Assembly: GCA_037349105.1 (NCBI GenBank)
Contig: JAYJMM010000102.1
Coordinates: forward strand, 3,100,001-3,164,000
Direction of reading: 5' to 3'
DNA: 64,000 bases
DNA from: Limnomonas spitsbergensis
Taxonomy: Eukaryota; Chlorophyta; Chlorophyceae; Chlamydomonadales
The position numbers and the translations under genes are program-made. The notes below the pieces were generated by a model. It had not been told where the DNA came from, did not search any database, and saw only the letters and a program-made list of their open reading frames with translations. Positions 63,917 to 64,000 of the stretch are shown one piece after another (position 1 is the first letter of the stretch; every line of letters starts with the position of its first letter).

Positions 63917-64000
63917 GTGGGAGGGGGCATGCATGGGAATGATGCCGGGTGTGTGGAGATCCTGCCAAGGTTCATTTACCGTATTCCAGGTGTAAGCGGG
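63917..64000 (+). other. Start of intron 62, cut by window end
   Basis: 84 bp after donor CAG|GTGGGA. ATTCCAG near the end could be an acceptor, but too little follows to test it. Confidence 0.5.

Noticed and set aside
62950..63172. Telomere or chromosome end
   Set aside because: The heptamer CCCCTCA is not a known telomere repeat, is only about 220 bp, and is flanked by exons on both sides.

Overview
The window is one interior piece of a single very large nuclear protein-coding gene on the + strand. Sixty-two exons (500 to 63916) were placed by hand from splice signals, reading phase and remembered similarity to human TRRAP and plant Tra1. Every phase joins and no stop interrupts the frame. 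The exons total 10,449 nt, or 3,483 codons, about 16% of the span. The product is the Tra1/TRRAP scaffold of the SAGA and NuA4 co-activator complexes, a PIKK-family protein made of HEAT repeats, then FAT, then a pseudokinase and FATC. The start codon and first exons lie upstream of base 1. The window ends inside FAT, so the rest of FAT, the pseudokinase and FATC lie beyond base 64000.

The organism is eukaryotic and most likely a chlorophyte green alga, probably of the Chlamydomonadales/Volvocales. The reasons are GC-rich coding exons with Ala/Gly/Pro-rich insertions, many short introns with CAG|GTGAGT-like donors, closer resemblance to plant Tra1 than animal TRRAP in several exons (for example exon 20), and heavy intronic minisatellites. 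The species cannot be named from this sequence.

Layout. 0.5-8 kb: exons 1-9, N-terminal HEAT region, with a 53-bp array in intron 2. 8.6-14.5 kb: intron 9 is filled by a C-rich array of about 39 bp with internal higher-order duplications. 14.5-21.4 kb: exons 10-18. 21.4-23.1 kb: 21-bp array. 24.5-26.6 kb: 44-46-bp array. 26.7-32.1 kb: exons 20-27. 32.3-36.4 kb: G-rich 55-bp array. 36.8-45.9 kb: exons 28-40, with a tRNA-Gln-like gene in intron 33. 46.3-47.6 kb: array of about 120 bp carrying repeated TGACGTCA. 47.6-57.6 kb: exons 41-57. 57.6-59.8 kb: about 65 copies of the exon-57 5' splice site. 60.3-61.6 kb: 30-bp array. 59.98-63.9 kb: exons 58-62, in the FAT domain.

The most unusual property is that at least two dozen exon-intron borders are duplicated in tandem. 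The copied piece contains the splice site plus roughly 8-30 nt of exon edge, and copies decay with distance (here called splice-site echoes). Some have grown into arrays: 65 donors after exon 57, and 8 acceptors before exon 17. I found no independent protein gene on either strand. Very long open frames inside the arrays are by-products of repeat periodicity.
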